DNA from: Otis tarda
Taxonomy: Eukaryota; Chordata; Aves; Otidiformes; Otididae
Direction: 5' to 3'
Assembly (NCBI GenBank): GCA_026413225.1
Contig: CM048560.1
Location: 11,674,001 to 11,738,000 of the forward strand
DNA length: 64,000 nt
The notes beneath the pieces were generated by a model. The model did not search any database. It was not told the origin of the DNA and saw only the letters and a list, made by a program, of their open reading frames with translations. The position numbers and the translations under genes are program-made. Below are positions 1 through 12,559 of this stretch, piece after piece (within the stretch, counting starts at the first letter, position 1; every line of letters begins with the position of its first letter).

Positions 1-54
1 TTAATTCCTTTCATTTAATTTCAGATTACCACTCTGGCCTTTTCTTCTTTGCAG

Positions 55-144
55 TTCCTTAGCCACACAGTTTTCTTCCCCTGCAAATTGAACACTTCCA
101 TCAGCTCTAAAGGATTTCAAGCTGTTATTTATAGAGGGACAAGG
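55..144 (+). CDS. Weak candidate exon upstream of exon A
   Basis: A strong acceptor (ccttttcttctttgcag) precedes a stretch open in phase 0 for 90 bp, up to a weak donor, AGG|gtattc. It would add 30 codons (FLSHTVFFPCK through GFQAVIYRGTR) and would join exon A in frame. The donor has T at +4 and T at +5, which is poor. The frame continues to a TAG at 283-285 with no better donor. I give it low confidence. Confidence 0.22.
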
Positions 145-3100
145 GTATTCATGACACATGATGGACGTGGAGCTCAGCTGCTAGAACGAATTCATAAGCT
201 TAAGATCCTGAGCTGGGGAAGGCTTCCACAAGCTTCATTTTACATGCACTTACATCTTCAGAATCAAAAGTTCAGCAGTTCCTAGAATTATAAACTAAAG
301 AGAGGTGAAGGCCTGATGAAAGGGTTAAGGTGGTAGGAGGTAGTGCTTAATGTGGCTAATGTAATGAAAAAACCAATCTTGAGGTAGCTGTTGGTAAGGA
401 CAGGTATGATTAGTAGCCTAGGATGATTATTTGGGTTGACTGCTTTTGTGTGTTAGGTAAGAAAATCCTTCAGGACACCTTGTCCCATGGAGCTTCCAGC
501 TCTTTTATTTTGGAAGGGCAGTGCCGCAGCCTTGCCTGAGCCAGGATACTGCGCGCTTGCTGCAGGATGGCTTGATGAGCAGGACTAAAGGAGCCGCTGC
601 CCGTTCACGCTCTAGTACCTGGCTGCTGTAGTGCAAGTCCGTTCTCTGAAATTACTGTGCTGATCTGTCAGCAGGTTGGCGACTCCAGAGGCAGTAAGTG
701 AATGTTCAAACCTCACATTTGTCAACTCCTTAAAACGAAAAAAAAAAAAAAAAAAAATCACTGATTTCATTAGGTCTATAAAGACTTAAGTACAATCTGA
801 ATTGGAGGTTCACGTCAATTTACTGAAGGGTCTACTTAGGATTTCTTCCCTGTTGTTACTGCCTTAAAGCACTAGCCAATTAATTGATGGACACTGTCTT
901 CAAAGGCTTTTTACACCCCTTGTGGATTTCTATCTCAAATATGCACTGCTGTGATGTTGGTCTTAACATCTTTTGTTGCTTTGGTGATTGTGTACATGCA
1001 GTTTATTCTCAAGTACTATTCATTGATTCCTATTTACACATGAAAATCGTAAAGGACAAAACACATCTGAAAACTGGAGGTGAAATGCTGTCCTTCACTG
1101 AACTTGTAAGGCAGGCCTGGGGAGTTCTCATGTTCTCTGTCTCTGAGAAGCAGATAATTGTTTGATATAAACCTGCCTTTTTAGCGCAATCAATAGTTCA
1201 CGAATTTTTTTTTTTTTTTTCCCCTCGCTTTTTAAATTTTAGTGATATAATCACAGCTTTCTCCAAATCTACGGCGATTTGTGCAGATAATAGCAATGCT
1301 CTGTGAGCATGTATTCCTTCTGTTTCCAGGGGGGAATACTGCCTGTACTTGGTGTTATTTCTACAGCTGAAATCTATGTGCCTGTAATTTAATTATGTGT
1401 AGAGGTTCTTGAGATATTTAGATGGGGGTAGTGATGTTATATCCCTCATTATCACCAGGCGATGTTGTACAAACACTGGTTCTTAGTTCCACTAATTCCC
1501 TCTGCCTGCCTCTTGCCCTCTGAATGAAATTGGATGCCCCTCCCCTTTTGTGAATATATAGTAATCAACAAATAGGACTATTACGGCTATTATAGTTGTA
1601 ATTCATGCATGTGTGTCTAGCATGCCAAAGTGAACTCAATTTAATTACTTCTGGTGGGGAAAAATGAAACTAAACATGCCTTCTGACTCTTAGGTTTGCA
1701 GTTTGATTAATCTTTTGTTTGTCACGATCTAGTTTGCTTCCCTGGCTATTTCCAATATAGTATAAGCTTATGCTTGGTCTAATCTTGTTGTTGAAATGCC
1801 TTTCTCTTCTAGAAATCTTGACTGTCACTGCTGTTCCATAAACCATTATATTAGAGGAAAGTGTTAACATAGCAGCCAAGCTTGCTGTTCCCCCAGCAGG
1901 AAGCCTTTGGCACCAGTGTCAGTAAATATAAATTTTCTGGGTTTTTTCCCCTCTTCACCTATTCCAGCGGAGGTGGAAACTTTATTAATCTATTGATTCT
2001 GACTCAGAAGCATAATTACTTTCCAGATCTTTATGGGCTATATTAGTCTGTCAGCTTTCATTTTTTTTTATTTCCCTCCCTTATTCCCTGTGCTTACACT
2101 TCTGTTCTCTTTGTCCTCCAGTAAGTCCCACCATTTATCTTTTTGCCCATTTTTTGCTTACAGTAGCTGCTAAGGAACACTTTTTTTCCAAGTCATCCCT
2201 GAAACCTGAAGAGAGGGCACAGGATCCCTGAAGTTTCGCCTGCAGAATCTCCCTTGCCTCATTTTTGACAGCGAGCAGAACTGCGTTGCCCACAGCAACC
2301 CAATGCATTTGGTGTGTGCTGCACCCCTCTCTGTGCCGCTGCTGCTGGGGTAGCACCAGGGCTCGACCTTTGCAGCTCACTGGGCTCCTTTGTGGCTGAC
2401 AAGTCTACTGCAGCACTCTCGTCGTGCTACTACCCAGCCTATAAAGGCTTGCAGCAGAAACTAAGGGAGAAAAATGTTTGCATTTTGCTTGTCTGCCTCT
2501 TGTACTTTTTAAAGTAATTTCCTGACTGGATAACTACTGAACCCTGAAGTGTTAATTTTTATGTCCTTAGTTACTGGTATTGCTTGTAGACTTAAACTTA
2601 TTCTGTGGTCAGAGGTGATTAAATTAGGAATATGTTTTTGCAATACAAGAACTAGAGCACATTTCAGTTTGGACTCTTGAAATGCACTTTTTTTTTTGTG
2701 TAAGCACAGATTACAGGTGATAGCTGAAATTCTCTCCCTGTCATTCTGCATGTGCATATATAGATGCTATTCCTTCTCATCTTTTGTGGTGTTTTTTGTT
2801 TTTTTTAAATTCCATGCTTTGGACTTGTAATGGAACCTTTTTCCCCAATGAAAAGCACTTTCCTGTTGTGCATTGTGTGGTTAACAGCATCTGTTTTTGC
2901 CTGACACAGTGAATACACTTAAGATTTTGGTTTTTTCTTTAGTCAGTATGTCAGGGTAAAACGCTCTAAAAGAGGAGTCTGAAATGATCAGAAAGGCTTA
3001 TAATTTATTGAATTTGCTATTTCTCTGGGTAATGTCTGAATTTCAAATAAACACAGAAATTGCTTGAACCTGACGTTACAGCTGATGTGTTCTGGCTGGA

Positions 3101-3642
3101 GTTGTACCACCAGGCACTGGAGTCACTTGAGCCTTCACGTGAGAAGAGGAAGATGAGGACTGGTGTGTTAATAGGAAGGCTTAGTCTGGTTATACTGGTA
3201 CTCTACTTTGCTGAAATCCTGTCAGGGAGCTCCTTCCTTGTCTGTTGGGTGAACAGGGATTTTTAAGTTGTTTCAGTGCCTCTCCTGCCCTCCAGTGGTG
3301 GGGAGCAGCCAGTACCTTTGTTTCCTTCTGGTAGTCTTTGCTCTCTAGAGGCCTTTTTATTTAAATTAGAACATCCTCTGCTTTTGGTGTCCCACTTTAA
3401 GTGGTCAGGGTTTAACTCTCATTGGAGGATCTTTTGAAATAAAACACTTTTGCCTGAGGAGAACAAAAGGAGCGTGCAAAGAAGGGCATGGCAGGCCTTC
3501 TACATATGGCAGAGCTCTGCCTCTCCTCTCCTAGAGGGCAGTTACTATTTCTTCTGTTGGCCTCTTGCTCCAGATTTACTGCTGATAGAGCATGCTGCAC
3601 CTTTCTCTCTTCACTGGTTACCCCCTGACCAGCAACTGATCT

Positions 3643-3857
3643 GGAGAGCAGTATTTGTGCTGTTGTGAAACCTCTAACCAGGGAAGCTGGAGTTGAAGTG
3701 TAAATTATGGAAAAAGCAGATTTTAATCTGGGAATCAGATTTTAATCTGGGAATCCCAAGTCTATCTTTGGCCTTGTGGCTTTCTGGCTCCTTATGTGAA
3801 GTGTTTTAATGTTACACATGCGTTTTCTCTGTTGTAGTGACTGATATCCAATTGCTT
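3643..3857 (+). repeat. Direct repeat copy 1 (~200 bp)
   Basis: This copy aligns base by base with 7538-7734 over its full length, with only about ten substitutions. It differs by a 19-bp tandem duplication present only here (3717-3735 and 3736-3754, cagattttaatctgggaat) and a 1-bp indel. Shared sequence starts ggagagcagtatttgtgctg and ends at atatcca(a/c)ttgctt. It resembles no mobile element I know. The 3.9-kb spacing and shared orientation suggest a local duplicative event. Confidence 0.95.
3717..3754. repeat. 19-bp perfect tandem duplication
   Basis: The unit cagattttaatctgggaat occurs twice in a row here and once in the partner copy at 7538-7734. The duplication therefore arose after the larger segment was copied. 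Confidence 0.95.
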
Positions 3858-6800
3858 CCCTGACAGTGCAGCAAAATGGACCCAGGCAAGCAGGGCTGCA
3901 GCTGCAGGCAGAGGAAATGCAGTGGCAGGCATTATCTGTATTGCATTTCTTGAGCCCTGCAAAATGCGGTGCTGTGTGAGTTAAGGTCTCCCCTGCCACA
4001 GGTTTGTTTTAGTATATTTGATTTCCACGTTTTGGCTGAATACATGATGGAATGAGCTTTGGGATTTAAATGTTATTTTAAAAGTGGTACCTTCGGCCTT
4101 GCAGCTCCAAAGATCAGGCAATGCTGCTGTGCTCTTTTAAAGGCATAATGCTTTTGCTCTATTGCAGAGCTCTTAAGTAACCTCCTGAATGATCGAGGAG
4201 GGATGGGATAAGGGACTGAGTTGCTCTAGTGCCTCAGGCCTGTGGCTGCTGCCAGACAGGCTTGTTTGAACAAGGCAGGAATGGGTAGGAGCTGTGTGCA
4301 CATTTTCTGGCTTCCCTCAGCACCTTCTATTTTTCACTCTTTGCCAATCAGATACTAGCAGAGCTCTTGGGAGTGCTGTTGTGAGTGGTAATTTTTACAA
4401 AAGGCTTTGAAATTTAAAAGCTAAAAGGCCTTGCGGAAACACAGGATTTTACTTTTTTTTTTAATTGCTGAGTACTTTATGAGCATAACTTCTATGTTGT
4501 GAGCACTTATGTTTGCAGAAAACGTATTCTTCTGTGCAAATATCTGGATATTTAATTGGTATGTGCATCATGTAGGAGTGGGTTCTTACACCATCTATCT
4601 TTCCATGCATATGTCTAATCGGGATTCTACCTTGTCTAGGAGGAAATCCAATTAGTGTTGTTGATGGTACTGTTAATGAAAATAGTGTTGTGCCTCTCGC
4701 ATTCATCTGTTCAAATTGTTCCTTTTCACATTTTCCCCTCCTGCAGGTAGATGTATGGCTGTGTTAATTAGGAAAGCATATCTGATAGTGTTATTTCTGG
4801 CTATGGTGTTTAATTTAAAAAAAAGAAATTATACTCCATTTAAAGATCTGTAATTACACAGGTTAACATATGCTATGTCACATCGAAACCATTGTCTGAA
4901 GTATGAGTAGTTCAGAATGAGCGCTCAGTAAAACCTGCAGAAGCACTTTATTGGCTTGATTTATGCGATTGCTTTGCCTTTCCCAAGTCCTGCAGCGACG
5001 GATGCTCCTTCCTGCCTTTGTGATACCAGGCTGTGTGCTTAGTGTAGCCAAGATCTGAGTAGCACCTGAGAGTACCCAGGTTAACTCAGGTGAAAGTGAG
5101 GAGTGGGATGGGAGCATGTATTGGAGGCTTCAGCTGGCAGTCGCTTTATTTTGCTCTGCTCGAGGATTGATGTCAGGAAGTTGACTTTAATGCATATATC
5201 CATGGGTTAAACGTGTTACCCATATTCCAGTAAGGTTGCTTCTCCGTGGGAAGAACAGCAGGCTGTTCCCTGGCTGTCCAAATACGCAAGCAGAGAGCTG
5301 ATCTTTGGAGGGATTTGGAAGATGTCCGGGGACAAGCCAGAGTGGGTGGTGGCCAGGGTCTGCCCTGTACCGAGACGTGGCAGCTCATAGTCAGCAAAGA
5401 GCATCTCTGGGGGAACTCTTACAGCAATGCAGGCAGCATAGGCCTCTTCATTTCTGTTGTGTGTATAGGGCATAGCAAAGTTAAGGTAAGAATTTATGAG
5501 CACTAAGTTATCTGTATGAATTGGAAAAGTGCAGAAAGTGTAGAACTGTGGTGAAGTTGCACAACAGAGGGTTTTCTTTGCATTACTGCTTGTGCCGTAG
5601 TGTAAGATCTCCACTAAATCTGCAAAGAATTTTGCCTTAAATTTTTTTTTTTTGAGTTTGTTTAATTCCAAGTGTATGAACAGAGCAAGGTCAGTTGCAT
5701 ACCATGTCACTCAAATCCTCAAATGGAGCAAGTAGTGCAAAAAAATGCTTCTTTCTCACATGTTTACAAACACATTGATGCTTATCTTGTTCTTTGATAA
5801 GGTCTTTATATTATGAAGTGCTTCTTTAATTTATCTCCATCCACTGTTAGTAGAACCGCCCTCCAATTTCCAATAACATGGGATTACTTAGTATTTAAAA
5901 CCAAAAAGAAAAGCTTTATTTCTGCTATAAAAGTTTAAACTTCTTAATCTTTTATGTCTAAGTGTATTGCATGCAAGTTATTTGCTCAGATATACAGAAT
6001 GTGACTCAAAATGGATATACTGACATGTCTTTTTTCACACCTTTCTTTCTCCCAGCCCTTATACTTTTCCTCTAAGTAATCTGACTTGGCAGAAGTGCTC
6101 TGAGCAGACATGAGGACTGTCTTGGCTTTTTTTTTTTTTTTGCACTTGCTGCATTGTCTAACCACAAGTGCATTCACAGGTTTTGAGAATGATCTGGCAT
6201 CTTTTTTTTTCGTAACAATTGCACTTGAAGTAGTCTGAGGAGGAATATTTAGGGCAAAACTCCTGTGGTGTTGGAGACTGAATTCTAGGCTGCCTTGCAG
6301 AAATTTTAAATATATACTCTTAGGTTATAAACTTTGTTTAGCTCTGACTAAGCCAGAGATGTATTTAAGAGCTTGGAGTAGGTTTTGTAGTTTGTGAGCT
6401 ACCTTAGTTGGGATGGTGATGTGTGGTGTCCTAGAATGTGTATTTATTGTGGGACTTAACTGGTTATTGGCCTGGATCTTTTACAGCAGGAGCGCTGGGT
6501 TTCAGTTCTGGATATGTGCGGGCAGGGTGATAGTTCAGGAAATGGCTTGAAAAGAATTTATATTAATAGATGCATGTCACCTTCATCAGGCTTGTGCTTG
6601 TTTTTCTGAGTCTTGCCAAAAAAAAATGGATATTGACATTTTAGGAGAGAAAAGCTTGTTTGGGGTGAGTTACAGTGGGAGTGGAATTGAGGGGCTTCAT
6701 TATAGCTTCTGCTTAAGTTACGCTAATCACAGGTGCTCTGGTGAGTCCACATAGTCCAGTTTGACAAGACCAGCTCTGATATGGCCAGTGTAATGGGAAA

Positions 6801-7537
6801 AGACTCTGACACGTCAGTGAGGGTGCCAATATGTGCCAATGTGGCTTTTGTACTGCAAGCCTGTGGCACCGTTCTGTAGCTGGCGTCCATGTGCCTCCCT
6901 TCTCTGAAACAGAATCCAAAAGAAACATTAGTTACAGCAAGCAGTTTACAAGCAAAAAGCTTTTCTGGTAAGTGGCTATGAAATGATCTCTTCCAGAGCT
7001 GACGTGGAGCATTCTAAGTGCAGGGAGGCCAGTGAGAGCTCTGAGTAGTTGCCTTGGCTGCTCTCTTTATGACTTTGACTAAATAATATGCACTTCTGTA
7101 TTTCAGAAATGAATGTAGGTGTGTACCTATATTGCTGCATAGATTAGATAAACTCACAGTGATATTTGAAGCAAAGGCTCTAGCTTGGGCTGGTATTTTA
7201 GTGATTTTTCTCCCACTGGGAGAGCAGTAAATAGTCTTAGATTGTAAAGATGGGACTAGAAATTGAGGTCACAGTATAATATGCAAGACTTTTTTTTTTT
7301 TTTTTTTTTACCTTGTTTACTTTATGCCAGGCTAAGTATTTCATAGCAAAAGTAAATTTTTTGTGCAGTTTGTGAAATAAATAATAGAGAGATCCTGTTA
7401 AAAATGCATTGGCTGGCTTCCTTATTTTAATATTAATAAGGCAGGTTGCTACAATAAGATTAGCTCTGCATGGTGTTTGTCACTGTACTGCCAAAGCAAT
7501 CAAGTCTAATGCCATTCCTCCCTGAAATGAATCCCCA

Positions 7538-7734
7538 GGAGAGCAGTATTTGTGCTGTTGTGAAACCTCTAACCAGGAAAGTTGGAGTTGAAGTGTAAAT
7601 TATGGAAAAAACAGATTTTAATCTGGGAATCCCAACTCTGTCTTTGGCCTTGTGGCTTTCTGGCTCCTTATGTGAAGTGTTTTAATATTTACACATGCGT
7701 TTTCTCTGTTTTAGTGACTGATATCCACTTGCTT
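7538..7734 (+). repeat. Direct repeat copy 2 (~200 bp)
   Basis: This is the partner of 3643-3857 in the same orientation. It lacks the 19-bp internal duplication, so it is closer to the form before that duplication. No target-site duplication or poly(A) tail is obvious at either end. Confidence 0.95.
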
Positions 7735-9332
7735 GGCTCATTATGTTGATGGGCAACTCAGTGATCATATCTCTATGGTTTCATGGTCCAGAAACCTCTC
7801 CTGGTGGGGATGAGACAATCTGAACCATGAAGGTACTTAGCTAGTACTGCAGCTCCCTACTAGGACACAGTGCCTTTTGATTTAGGGGCAAGGGGCTGAA
7901 GGCTTCTGAGGAGAAAGAGTGACGTTGCAGTTGGCACAAAGGAGCTACTTTTTTTTTTTTTTTTTTTTTAAGATGAATCTGTGCCTTTGAAAAGAAAAGC
8001 CCTTTACCAACTCTGCACCCCTTTGATTTATAGCATGCATTTATCTGAGCCACAGAGCAAAGGGAAAAACCTGTAATCTTGATACACTTTGTTATGTGAC
8101 CAGAACAGCGTTTTTTTTGTGCTTATAAATAATATGAACAGTCATTGTATTAGAGGCCCTGTCAACTGAGGTGATATTTAGGTTAAAACGAGCATTATGG
8201 GGTTATTTCATCACAGTTATAGATACACTTCTGCTGAAATCTGCATTTAAGGTAAGATTAAACTCTCTTCATTTTACAGTTTGCATTTTTAGTTTCAGAT
8301 CCAAATTGGAATTACATTCAAGCTTTGCCTGCCAACTGAGTCTTTATAAGACTTTATTGAACATGGAAGTCTGTGAAGCAGGGAAGCACATGTGCTTAAA
8401 TACCATCAAGGCCTATGGGTCCAAATATCTGCTTGTTTTCTTGAAAACAGTCAGGTTTCAAGTAGACTTTTAAAATTTCCACTTCAAAGGAATGTCTTGA
8501 GAGTGCAACAACTGGCAGAGACTTTCTTAGCTGGTGAACACCCATCCTGAATAACCAGGCCTTCGCAGTTCTAGTTATTTCTACGTCTTACGATATGCTG
8601 TAGTAAAAAATCTGGAATTATGGATTGTGTTTAGTGTATCTACTTTCTATAGACTGGATGAAGTTGACAGCTCAGCCTTATTTTAAGTGGTGTTACTAGC
8701 CTCAGAAGTAAAACAACCCATGTCTTCCTCCCCTTTTAATTTGCGATCTGCAGGAGTCTTAGCTGAAAAGGGAGAGAGAAATCTGTTTGTAAATGTGAAT
8801 AATCTCTTTGTGCAAGAGGCTGGATGACGTAGAATTCCCCTGTGTTCCTTGGGAAAGAGATAGGACAGAAATGACTTGCTTGCTTTATGCTATTGGGCAA
8901 GCAGAAATTTCATGCAGAAGATGCATGAGGTTGTTGTTTTTGTTTTTTTTTTTCCCCTACAGCAGAAGGAAAGTGGGATAAGACGAACAAATGGAAACTT
9001 TGCTTCTCCCTTCTTCCTTCCAAATTACTCTAGAGAAAGGCAAAGCAATGCAAGACAAGTGGTGCAGCTGTAGCTGGGAGTGCCTTTGTGGACTCTTGGC
9101 CAATGTCAACTGAATGATTGTTTCTTTTCCTCTATCCTGCAAAAAGGGAAATGCTGGATGGAGAAAAGAAAATAGCTGGGTAAGCACAGGCCCACAATTT
9201 TGTTCCTATATAAGGCATTGATTTACAAAATAGGGTCATCGAATACAGCCTGCAGCAGTTTCAGGAAGACACTGGAGGAGCTTAATCTGTTTTTTATGTT
9301 TTTTGACTTATTAGAATCTAGTCAAAATGTGA

Positions 9333-9359
9333 TTTTTTTTTTTTTTTTTTTTTTTTTTT
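9333..9359. repeat. T27 homopolymer tract
   Basis: This is the longest uninterrupted mononucleotide run in the window, 361 bp before exon A. It is not attached to a recognisable retrotransposon and is expected to vary in length. Confidence 0.97.
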
Positions 9360-9720
9360 CCCCATCTGGGTAAAGAACATGCTTGCTGTCTCGGGAACAC
9401 TGTGTCTTCCTGGACACGGAAAATGAAAGATGGGAGAGGAGACAGCTCACCATGTCATAGCTGAGAAGCTGGTATTTATTCCAGGCTTCAGTACTTGTTT
9501 AGGCTGTTCCCAGTCCTGTGATCTAAAAGATTACAATTTCTCTCTACTGCTGGGACTGACTGACTTTTTGTAGTTTTTTGTTCTGTTTTGTTTTGGGTTT
9601 TTTTGTTGGTTTTTTTTTTTTTTCTTTTTGGCCTATTTGCCTTGTATGTTCTTCACTACTGAGTGATTTGAAAGTATTGAAGATAACTTAAAATATTTTA
9701 TTATTCTCTTCTCCTTTTAG

Positions 9721-9891
9721 TGTGAAGATGATCTGCCTAAGAGCCAGAAAGGTACAATTGAAATAGCACCTGTATATGGACTAGAAGACAGAATAGATGT
9801 TCGATACCTTCAGTGGTTAAATGGGAGGCTGAGGTTCCAGTGGCGGAGTTTGCATGCTCAGCACCAAGAGCAATGCAAACTTTTGCACAAG
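9721..9891 (+). CDS. Exon A, internal coding exon of an unrecognised gene
   Basis: This exon is 171 bp (57 codons) and open only in phase 0; the other two frames contain stops. It follows a pyrimidine-rich acceptor (ctccttttag) and ends at AAG|gtaaat. The peptide begins CEDDLPKSQKG, then carries a segment dense in aromatic and basic residues (VYGLEDRIDVRYLQWLNGR, then FQWRSLHAQHQEQC), and ends KLLHK. Counting from here as residue 1 it covers residues 1-57. It has no start codon, signal peptide or membrane segment, so the start of the protein lies upstream, probably outside the window. It splices in frame to exon B, 6.3 kb downstream. I do not recognise the family and assign no function. The splice sites and the frame shared with four other exons make a real exon very likely. 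Confidence 0.82.
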
Positions 9892-11234
9892 GTAAATGGT
9901 TCTTCTAACTCACTATGGCATTGTTTATTATTTAAAAGCCTTGTCAGCTAGTGCTAAATGTACAAATTATTCTTGTTTGCTAGTTCTGCATTTTCTGTAG
10001 ATAACAGTGAATTACTCTAAATATAAATACCCCACATTTCCCCAGTGGGGCAGAACCATGGGAAAATGAAGTATGTAGAGTGTTCGCAAGGTTATAATTG
10101 TATAAAAGTCTGTCTTGCAGGTTGGCACATTAGTCACTTCTGCAACCACAGGCTGTCTCCATTTTTCTCAGAAAACGCCTCGTAAAAAGCAAGACAAAGC
10201 ATTCTGGTCCCACGGACAAGTAGTAGTGATTCAGAAGTACACGTTCATCAGAAATGTGGATTCAAAATACTGAGCATGGATGTTGAAAGTAATAGCAGCA
10301 AAATAAAATGCAGTTTCCATTTCTGAAACACTAGGGAATGTCTGAGCAGAACCTAAAATCTACCTGCTTTTAAATCGGGAATCAATAGTGGTCTCTACAT
10401 TGCTAAGATTCCAGTTCTGTTCCCATATATCAATAATGTCTATATACCTGTCTGAAAATCGCAGACATCTGGGAGTATCATGTCTGCTTAGGATGGAAAC
10501 GGCCTGCGGTCCCAACGTTGACAGTGATGGTTACTGCAGAGACACGTCGGAAAAAAAAATGCTTCTAAAGACAGTCCTGAAAGTTATTCAGTACTATTTT
10601 CTCTAGGCCTCCTTTCTTATCTCTTCAGGTAACTTATACGGAGCTGCTTGGTTTTGTACTCGGAATCTTCAGAGAGAACCTTTTTGAGGCTAAGAACAAT
10701 TTTGAGAAATTTCTTCTCTCAAAGAACAACATTAATCAGAAAGTTGTCAGAACCAGAACAAGAGGGTTTTGAATGAAGATGCCTTCTTGGCTTTAATCCT
10801 CTGTCTGACAGAGCAATGCTGAAAACCATAATGAGGTTACATTTTGTTCTTCACATGAATTGATTGTTAGGGAAGATGTCTTGATTGACAGCTCTGGGGA
10901 AAGATCAGGTGCTGTGTGTGCAGCATCTAAAATAACCTTTTGCTTCTCATTGCCCACTGTGAATGTGTTTTCGTGATCTATGAACAAAGATAGCAATTCA
11001 CTGTAAGTGCTTCTCCAAGGTGCAGTCCTTGGCTTTTGCACTGACATTACAGACTGATGCTACTGGATTAGTGGAGATGGATTAGTGATATAAAACTCAA
11101 ATGAAATGATTGGCGTCTTCTCACCTTGATAAGCTACCTCTATTTAGAGTACGCTGATTTTTATAGTAGGTGAGGCAAATATCTCCGTAATTCATCATCA
11201 GTGCTCTGATTTATGTAGTACTTGGCAGTAACAA

Positions 11235-11335
11235 ATCATTAGGCAGCTTCAATACCTCAGCTTGCAGTTAATGAGTCCAAGGAAGAATTAAGAGTAGGTC
11301 GAACCCAGGACCTCAAGTACAAACAAAGATACTGT
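11235..11335 (-). mobile_element. Possible MIR-like fragment with tRNA-type B box, antisense
   Basis: The minus strand contains gggttcgacc preceded by 'gaggtcct', similar to the B-box region of a tRNA-derived SINE. The rest of the segment resembles the MIR core ('cagttaatgagtccaag'). There is no foldable tRNA cloverleaf, so it is not a tRNA gene. Assignment is tentative. Confidence 0.3.
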
Positions 11336-12559
11336 CAGTGATGCGCATCAGGCACTGAAATGAAGAGAAGTGCTGATTGGGCAACATGCTAAACTTGTTG
11401 AGAGGGGAGATGATGACCTCCTATGGGGATTGTACTTTGAAATAAACTTGGGCTTTTTTTTTTTTTCCTTGTGGCTATCCAAGGAAAAATGTTTGCTAAA
11501 GTTAGGACTGTTACAGTCAGACAAATACAAGAGACAGGTTAGTTATGCTGCACGTCCCTGGACCACAGTTTCCAGAATCTGGAATAATAAGCAGGAGGGA
11601 GGATGTTTCTCTGTTCATCCACTTTCCCAAAGCTGCCGTTACTGCCCTCTCACCAGGACTAAACCGAAAGCAATAAGCGGTGCTGGTGGTGATTCTTACG
11701 ATCAGACTGTGGTCTGCAGTGTATGCAGAGGGCTGCCATCGCAGATGTGTACATAGGAGGATAGACTGGAGCCCAGCTCCTCCATGTGTGATCCACACAC
11801 TGATATTGTCCATGCTGAAATACTTAATGGGCAACTGTGCGAGTTCTGTTCAGGGCTGTATTAAAGTGCAGTGCTCTGATTTAAAAGTCTGAATTAAAAG
11901 CAGGAAAATTGAAAGGTAAAAGGACTTCATTACAACAATAATGTTAACATTTATGGTAACACAAAATATGACATACTTATACAATGTAACAGCTGCATAA
12001 ACAATAATTGACATTTCCTGACTCCATATAGAGAAATTTTGGCTGTGCTACTGCGTTAATTTTAAAACTTTGAAACTAGTCTGCTTTGTGTTAGAAGACT
12101 GAACTGACTGAATATGACCTCTATGTGAGCTGCTGCTTTTCTCATATAAACCACAAACAAAAGGCTAATGAATGCTATGTTTTTAATTATGCTGAGAAAT
12201 TTACAGAGGATTTTCTCTACAAAATGATAATTATGGCTTTTACTCACTCTGTTTAATAACTTAACAGGTTATGTATCTCAACTACGGAACAGTCTTATTT
12301 ACTGCTGATCATGAGCTATAATTCTTGCCAACTAGTGGCGACACTTGCACAGATTTCATTCTGTGACTCACGGAGGCTCTAAAATACCATATTCTCTATT
12401 TGGGGCTTTCTGTGGAAAAACATATCACACTTGGAAAATATATTCTTATTCAGGAGATGACTGCTTTTCCACTCTGTATTTTTGAAGTATGGATATTGCT
12501 ACTGGAAGTAAGAATTGTACATAGCTCTTGTACAGCAAGAGGCTACAGAGATAGTCAAG

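Larger units (their letters stand above)
145..9720 (+). other. Intron or upstream sequence before exon A
   Basis: This is 9.6 kb without a gene I can support. Open frames here are short, lack coding-type composition and often overlap on both strands. The region holds long homopolymer tracts (A20 at 738-757, T20 at 7290-7309, T21 at 7949-7969, T27 at 9333-9359) and a duplicated ~200-bp segment at 3643-3857 and 7538-7734. A G/T-rich simple stretch runs from about 9570 to 9630. No promoter, CpG island or start exon is evident, so the gene's 5' end is probably outside the window. Confidence 0.6.

Noticed and set aside
5216..5710. 164-codon open frame on the minus strand, the second longest apart from exon shadows
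   Set aside because: No splice sites in a sensible arrangement, no domain, homopolymer-derived Lys run, and an opposite-strand frame is open at the same place. Most likely chance.
6913..6967. Splice-site-like pair flanking an open 55-bp stretch (acag ... gtaagt)
   Set aside because: Fifty-five bp cannot lead into exon A in phase 0: the only compatible reading contains TAG. It could only be non-coding.
11290..11310. tRNA-like B box on the minus strand
   Set aside because: No A box at the right distance and no acceptor stem. It fits a SINE fragment better than a tRNA gene.
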